NCBI GenBank assembly: GCA_039924425.1
Contig: JBDTAX010000045.1
Location: 1 to 64,000 of the forward strand
Source of the DNA: GCA-003244245 sp039924425
GTDB lineage: Bacteria > Actinomycetota > Actinomycetes > Mycobacteriales > Pseudonocardiaceae
DNA: 64,000 nucleotides
Direction of reading: 5' to 3'
A program made the translations under genes and the position numbers. Below the pieces are notes generated by a model, which ran no database searches, was not told the origin of the DNA, and was given only the letters and a program-made list of their open reading frames with translations. Numbering within the stretch: the first letter of the stretch is position 1; every line of letters begins with the position of its first letter. Shown here piece after piece: positions 59,741-64,000 of the stretch.

Positions 59741-59802
59741 CCGACATGGAGACATATCGGGGCTATACGGGCCGTATTGACCCCGATATGTCTCCATGTC
59801 GG
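59741..59802. terminator. Bidirectional terminator-like perfect inverted repeat between cobS and ilvE
   Basis: Arms 59741-59762 and 59781-59802 are exact 22-bp reverse complements around an 18-nt loop that contains a smaller hairpin (ATACGG-G-CCGTAT). It lies just past the cobS stop and 10 bp from the ilvE stop, between convergent genes, the ideal place for a shared terminator. A G7 tract follows on the plus strand. Confidence 0.8.
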
Positions 59803-59812
59803 GGAGGGGGGG

Positions 59813-60916
59813 TTAAGAAAGGGGGGTCATCCAGTGGTGGGGGTCGGGGGTGGTGCCTTGTTGGAGGGCGGTGAGGGATGCGCGCAGGTGGGTGGTTACG
59901 GGGCCGGGGGCGCCGGTGGCTATGGTGAATTCGCCTTCGGCGTGGGCGACTTGGCCGACGGGGGTGATCACGGCCGCAGTGCCGCAGGCGAAGACTTCCG
60001 AGATGTCCCCGGACCGCACGCCCTTCTCCCATTCCTCGGTGCAGATCCGTCGCTCCTCGACGGTGAGTCCATGATCTCGGGCCAGGGTGAGCAGTGAGTC
60101 ACGGGTGATACCGGGCAGCAAGGCTCCGGTGAGCTCCGGAGTCACCAGGCGGGCCTGCTTCCCCTCTCCGAAGACGAAGTAGAGGTTCATCCCGCCCATT
60201 TCCTCCACCCAGCGCCGCTCAACCGCGTCCAGCCACACGACCTGGTCGCAGCCCTTCTCGGCGGCTTGTTGCTGGGCCAGCAGCGAGGCGGCGTAGTTCC
60301 CGGCGAACTTGGCGGCCCCGGTGCCGCCGGGTGCGGCCCGGACATATTCGGTGCACAGCCACACGCGGACCGGCTTGAGCCCACCGCAAAAATACGGACC
60401 GGCGGGGGACGCGATCACCAGGTACTGGTAAGCCGTCGCCGCGCGCACCCCGAGGCTCACCTCGGTGGCGAACAGCATCGGCCGCAAGTACAAGGTGTCT
60501 TCTCCACCGGCGGCGGGCACCCAGCCGTTGTCGGCGCGCACCAATTCGCGCAGCGAACCGAAGAACAGCTCATCGGGCAACTCTGGCATCGCCAGCCGAC
60601 GAGCTGAGGCGCGCAGCCGGGCGGCATTGGCCAGCGGGCGGAACGCGGACACCGCCCCGTCCGGCTGGCGATAGGCCTTGAGGCCTTCGAAGATCGCCTG
60701 CCCGTAGTGCAGCACCATACTGGCCGGGTCCATCTCGAGCTGCCGGTAGGGGCCGATCCGCGGATCGTGCCAACCGCGGCCGGCGGTCCAGGAGATCTCC
60801 ACCATGTGGTCGGTGAAGTAACGGCCGAAGCCCGGCTCGGCCAGGATCTCCGCTCGCCGCCGCGGCGTCACCGGAGAAGGGTGCGGCAACCGGGTGAACA
60901 GCGGCTCGGGGCTCAT
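59813..60916 (-). CDS. ilvE: Branched-chain amino acid aminotransferase
   Basis: 367 residues from the ATG at 60916 (MSPEPLFTRLPHPSPVT; GTG 60925 is possible). Fold-type IV PLP enzyme: VLHYGQAIFEGLKAYR, YLRPMLFATEVSLGV, GTGAAKFAGNYAASLLAQ with the PLP Lys in GAAKFAGNY, ERRWVEEMGGMNLYFV and EVFACGTAAVITPVG. Interconverts Leu/Ile/Val and their keto acids. Corresponds to Rv2210c. Confidence 0.96.
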   Translation of the reverse strand: MSPEPLFTRLPHPSPVTPRRRAEILAEPGFGRYFTDHMVEISWTAGRGWHDPRIGPYRQLEMDPASMVLHYGQAIFEGLKAYRQPDGAVSAFRPLANAARLRASARRLAMPELPDELFFGSLRELVRADNGWVPAAGGEDTLYLRPMLFATEVSLGVRAATAYQYLVIASPAGPYFCGGLKPVRVWLCTEYVRAAPGGTGAAKFAGNYAASLLAQQQAAEKGCDQVVWLDAVERRWVEEMGGMNLYFVFGEGKQARLVTPELTGALLPGITRDSLLTLARDHGLTVEERRICTEEWEKGVRSGDISEVFACGTAAVITPVGQVAHAEGEFTIATGAPGPVTTHLRASLTALQQGTTPDPHHWMTPLS

Positions 60917-60947
60917 GCCCAGCACGGTAGCCGGTCATACGCAAAAA

Positions 60948-60965
60948 TGGTAGGACGTCCCACTA
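60948..60965. promoter_or_regulatory. Near-palindrome in the ilvE upstream region
   Basis: TGGTAGGACGTCCCACTA is self-complementary at 14 of 18 positions around GGACGTCC, 32 bp upstream of the ilvE start. It could be an operator for a dimeric regulator; no regulator is assigned. Confidence 0.35.
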
Positions 60966-61029
60966 CTTTTACCGTGCGTCACACTTGCCCACCCGACGAT
61001 GGCCCATCAACGATGGCCCGACTCGCCAG

Positions 61030-62130
61030 CTAGCGCACGTGGGAGGGCACGAAAGGGGGTGTGAGCACCTCACACGGCAGCGCCCGACCACGGACGTCGA
61101 CCTCGACGCGCTCCCCTGGCCGCACGGCGGGATCGAGCAGCGCCAGCGCGATGCCGGTGCGCAGCGTGGGGGAGAACGTGCCCGAGGTGGTCTCCCCCAG
61201 CGGCGCCCCCGCCGTGGACCGCACCGTCATGTGCGGTCGCGGCACCCCGCGCCCGAGGGCGCGCAGCCCGCGCAATCGCCGGGACGGGCCGGCGCCGCGC
61301 TCGGCGAGCAGCGCCTGGCGTCCCCAGAAAGCCGGCTTGTCCCAGCCGATCGCCCAGGACAGGCCAGCCTGCGGCGGAGTGATGTCCGGACCCAGATCCT
61401 GGCCGTGCAACGGGTAGCCCATCTCGGTGCGCAGGGTGTCCCGGGCACCGAGCCCGCAGGCGCGGCCACCGAGCGGGCCGGCGGCGGCCAGCAGCTCAGT
61501 CCACAATGCGGGCGCGTGCTCCCAGGGCGCCAACAGCTCATAACCACGCTCGCCGGTGTAGCCGGTGCGCCCCACCCGCACCGATACGCCCTGATGCTGG
61601 GTGTCAGCGAAGGCCATGTAACCGATGTCAGCGACGTTCACGACAGTAGCGAGCAGCTCGGCCGAGCGTGGCCCCTGGACCGCGAGCACGGCGTACTCGT
61701 CCCGCTGATCGGCCACCGTCACCCCCGGCGGCGCCGCGGCGGCCAGCAGGCGAGCGACGTGCGCGGCGTTGGCGGCATTGGGCACGCAGAACACCTCCTC
61801 CGGGCTGACCAGGTAGGCGATCAGGTCGTCCAGCACTCCGCCGTCCTCGGCGCAGCACAGGGTGTACTGGGCCTGCCCCGGGCCGATCTTGGCCAGCTCC
61901 GCGGTGAAGCAGGAGTTGACGAGCGCCGCCGCACCCGGACCGGTGATGCTGAGCTTGCCCAGGTGTGTGACGTCGAACACACCGACGGTCTCACGCACCG
62001 CGGTGTGCTCGGCGACGATGCCTCCACCGGGATAGCTGATCGGCATCTCCCACCCGCCGAACAGCCCGAGGGTGGCGCCGGCGTCGACGTGGTGGGTGTG
62101 CAGGGGTCCGCGGTGCGGATCGGTACTCAC
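61030..62130 (-). CDS. gcvT: Aminomethyltransferase, glycine cleavage T-protein
   Basis: 366 residues, GTG start. GcvT moves the aminomethyl carbon from H-protein to tetrahydrofolate. Signatures: LFGGWEMPISYPGG, VGVFDVTHLGKLSITGP, GYTGERGYELLAPWE, LGARDTLRTEMGYPLHGQD and ETTSGTFSPTLRTGIALALL. Complete length for the family. The other gcv genes are not near, as in mycobacteria (Rv2211c). Confidence 0.96.
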   Translation of the reverse strand: MSTDPHRGPLHTHHVDAGATLGLFGGWEMPISYPGGGIVAEHTAVRETVGVFDVTHLGKLSITGPGAAALVNSCFTAELAKIGPGQAQYTLCCAEDGGVLDDLIAYLVSPEEVFCVPNAANAAHVARLLAAAAPPGVTVADQRDEYAVLAVQGPRSAELLATVVNVADIGYMAFADTQHQGVSVRVGRTGYTGERGYELLAPWEHAPALWTELLAAAGPLGGRACGLGARDTLRTEMGYPLHGQDLGPDITPPQAGLSWAIGWDKPAFWGRQALLAERGAGPSRRLRGLRALGRGVPRPHMTVRSTAGAPLGETTSGTFSPTLRTGIALALLDPAVRPGERVEVDVRGRALPCEVLTPPFVPSHVR

Positions 62131-62216
62131 GGCTGTGGAACGCTACCTCTCGTGGCCACAGACCCAGCCACCGCACCCACGCCTCGAAACATTCCAGATC
62201 AGCGAGGAGATCACCC

Positions 62217-63704
62217 GTGACCACCCCGACGCTGCGCCTCACCGATGCCGAGGTGACCACCGCGACCGTCGATGCCCTCGTGGTGGGGACCATGTCCACC
62301 GATGACGGTCCCCGGCTGCTCCCCGGCGCCGAGGTGGTCGATGCGGCGTTCGGCGGCACGCTCACCACGCTGTTGGCCCTGCTGGGGGCCAAAGGCAAGG
62401 CCGACGAGGTGATCAAAGTGCCCACCGGCGACGCCATCAGCGCCCCACTGCTGATCGCCACTGGTCTCGGCGCCGTCGAGCACCAGCCCACCAGCGAGCA
62501 GGTGCGCCGAGCCGCGGGCGCGGCCTCCCGGGCGCTGTCGGGCACCTCTCGGGCGCTCACCACGTTGTCCCGGATCGACCTGGCCGCCACCGCGGAGGGC
62601 ACCGCGCTGGGCGGCTACGCCTTCACCGCCTACCGATCCCGCAACGGCGACGGGCCGCTGGGCCAGATGGATTTGTCGGTGCCCTCAGCCGACGACGCTG
62701 GAGCACGACGGGACCTGGCCCGGGCCATCGCCATCACCGAAGCGGTCACCGCCGCGCGTGACCTGGTGAACACCCCGCCCAACGACCTCTACCCGGCCTC
62801 GTTCGCGGACCGCGCCGTCACGCTGGCACAGGCGGCCGGGCTGCGCACCGAAGTGCTCGACGAGGTGGCGCTGCGGCGCGAGGGTTACGGCGGCATCCTC
62901 GGCGTCGGCGGCGGTTCGTCGCGCCCGCCGCGGCTGGTCCGGCTGCATTACACCCCACCCGCGCCGCGAGCGAAGGTCGCGCTGGTCGGCAAGGGGGTCA
63001 CCTTCGACACCGGCGGGATCTCGATCAAACCAGCGGCCAAGATGGAAGAGATGACCATGGACATGGCGGGTGCGGCCGCCATGGTCGTCACCGCGGTGCT
63101 CGCCGCCCGGCTCGAGCTCCCAGTGGAGGTGATCGCCACCATTCCGATGGCCGAGAACATGCCCTCGGCCACCGCGTACCGGCCCGGGGACGTCCTGACG
63201 ATGTACGGCGGCAGCACCGTCGAGGTGCTCAACACCGACGCCGAGGGGCGGCTGATTCTGGCCGACGCGCTGGTCCGCGCGGCGCAGGACGCCCCGGACT
63301 ACATCATCGACACCGCCACCCTGACCGGCGCCCAGGTCGTCGCGCTGGGCCACCGCACCCCGGGAATCATGGGCACCCCCGAGTTCCGCGACCGGGTCAC
63401 CGCGATCTCCCAGCAAGTCGGGGAGAACGGGTGGGCCATGCCGCTGCCCGAGCACCTGCGCTCCGATCTGGACTCCGCGCTCGCTGACATCGCCAACGTG
63501 GCGAACCACCGCTACGGCGGAATGCTCATGGCCGGGGTGTTCCTGTCTGAGTTCGTCCCCGCCGACGTCGCCTGGGCGCATCTGGACATCGCGGGCCCGG
63601 CCTACAACACCGGCGCACCGTGGGGATACACCAGCAAGGGCGGCACCGGAGTGCCGGTCCGCACGCTGGCCGCGGTCCTCACCGACATCGCCGAGCGGGG
63701 CTGA
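62217..63704 (+). CDS. pepA: Leucyl aminopeptidase (M17)
   Basis: 495 residues, GTG start. N-terminal macro-like domain, then the catalytic domain: LVGKGVTFDTGGISIKP (metal-binding Lys and Asp), MTMDMAGAAAM, and signature NTDAEGRLILADAL with Asp and Glu ligands. Cytosolic hexameric di-metal peptidase releasing N-terminal residues. Divergent from gcvT by 86 bp, equivalent of Rv2213. Confidence 0.96.
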   Translation: MTTPTLRLTDAEVTTATVDALVVGTMSTDDGPRLLPGAEVVDAAFGGTLTTLLALLGAKGKADEVIKVPTGDAISAPLLIATGLGAVEHQPTSEQVRRAAGAASRALSGTSRALTTLSRIDLAATAEGTALGGYAFTAYRSRNGDGPLGQMDLSVPSADDAGARRDLARAIAITEAVTAARDLVNTPPNDLYPASFADRAVTLAQAAGLRTEVLDEVALRREGYGGILGVGGGSSRPPRLVRLHYTPPAPRAKVALVGKGVTFDTGGISIKPAAKMEEMTMDMAGAAAMVVTAVLAARLELPVEVIATIPMAENMPSATAYRPGDVLTMYGGSTVEVLNTDAEGRLILADALVRAAQDAPDYIIDTATLTGAQVVALGHRTPGIMGTPEFRDRVTAISQQVGENGWAMPLPEHLRSDLDSALADIANVANHRYGGMLMAGVFLSEFVPADVAWAHLDIAGPAYNTGAPWGYTSKGGTGVPVRTLAAVLTDIAERG

Positions 63705-63726
63705 GGGTTCACACGGGGCTGAAAGT

Positions 63727-64000
63727 TCAGTCGCGCTCGCGGAGAATGCGCTGGCGTGCGGTGTAGTCCCGCATTCGCTGCGGATATCCGACCTGACGCA
63801 CGTCATAGACCGGGATCCGCAGCCGCTTGCCCAGCCGCCGAGCGCCCTGGCCGCCATCGATCCGGCGGCGGGTCCACTCACCGTCGTGCGCGACCAGCAC
63901 CACGGTGGTCTCGGTGAACGTGGTGCGGGGCTCGACGAACGCCTCCACTCCCCGACGGGCCGCGGCCCACTGCTCGAGATAGTCGGCGTCCGCCTCAGTT
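63727..64000 (-). CDS. Conserved actinobacterial protein often called oxidoreductase (partial)
   Basis: The minus strand is open from the window edge to a stop at 63727. The visible 90 residues read TEADADYLEQWAAARRGVEAF, then TTVVLVAHDGEWTRRRI and VYDVRQVGYPQRMRDYTARQ at the C-terminus. This matches a short family (about 100 residues) next to pepA in actinobacteria that databases label oxidoreductase, without redox motifs that I can see. The start lies outside the window. Confidence 0.65.
   Translation of the reverse strand, partial: TEADADYLEQWAAARRGVEAFVEPRTTFTETTVVLVAHDGEWTRRRIDGGQGARRLGKRLRIPVYDVRQVGYPQRMRDYTARQRILRERD

Overview
This window is high-GC actinobacterial DNA, most likely from the Pseudonocardiales (genus not resolvable from sequence alone). 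The reasons are strong third-position GC, many GTG starts, an alaS-ruvX-mltG block, a bc1-aa3 respiratory cluster with actinobacterial-type QcrCAB, a PimB'-type mannosyltransferase, and a WhiJ-like XRE/DUF397 pair. Two stretches follow gene order I recall from Mycobacterium: aspS-rarA-alaS-ruvX-mltG-prepilin peptidase on the left, and plsC through pepA on the right. Between and inside them lies accessory DNA.

Left part (1-20.4 kb): the minus-strand backbone (A24 peptidase, mltG, ruvX, alaS, two small membrane proteins, rarA, SGNH hydrolase, aspS) is split by two insertions. The first (5.7-13.3 kb, plus strand) holds a compact NIS siderophore operon: two IucA/IucC synthetases and a PLP decarboxylase behind a good IdeR/DmdR-type iron box. 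It is followed by 114-bp tandem repeats, a tiny split gene with a phage-type S74 auto-processing chaperone domain, and an orphan MacB/FtsX-type permease. The second (15.5-18.6 kb) is decayed: an asparagine-synthetase-like relic, an unidentified relic, an AT-rich orphan gene and a flotillin (SPFH) relic.

Middle (20.4-40.7 kb, accessory): a WhiJ-like regulator pair with divergent small genes; an operon of VC0807-type membrane protein, histidine kinase, response regulator and universal stress protein; a methyltransferase; and a six-gene minus-strand operon carrying two rounds of the transglutaminase / circularly permuted ATP-grasp / alpha-E set, a predicted but poorly characterised peptide-ligation and processing system. 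Then come a degenerate PIN toxin/antitoxin-like pair and an Avs-like defence gene (Cap4/DUF4297-type nuclease, STAND NTPase, helical repeats) broken by one frameshift at a G4 run.

Right part (40.7-64 kb): conserved envelope, respiration and cofactor genes. These are plsC, a SRPBCC protein, pimB', two NlpC/P60 hydrolases (one behind a probable c-di-AMP riboswitch), trpD, ctaE-qcrCAB, ctaF, ctaC, asnB (behind five 17-bp repeats), an ErpA-type Fe-S carrier, cobU-cobT-cobS, ilvE, gcvT, pepA and a truncated conserved gene. Several perfect long inverted repeats mark gene ends here.
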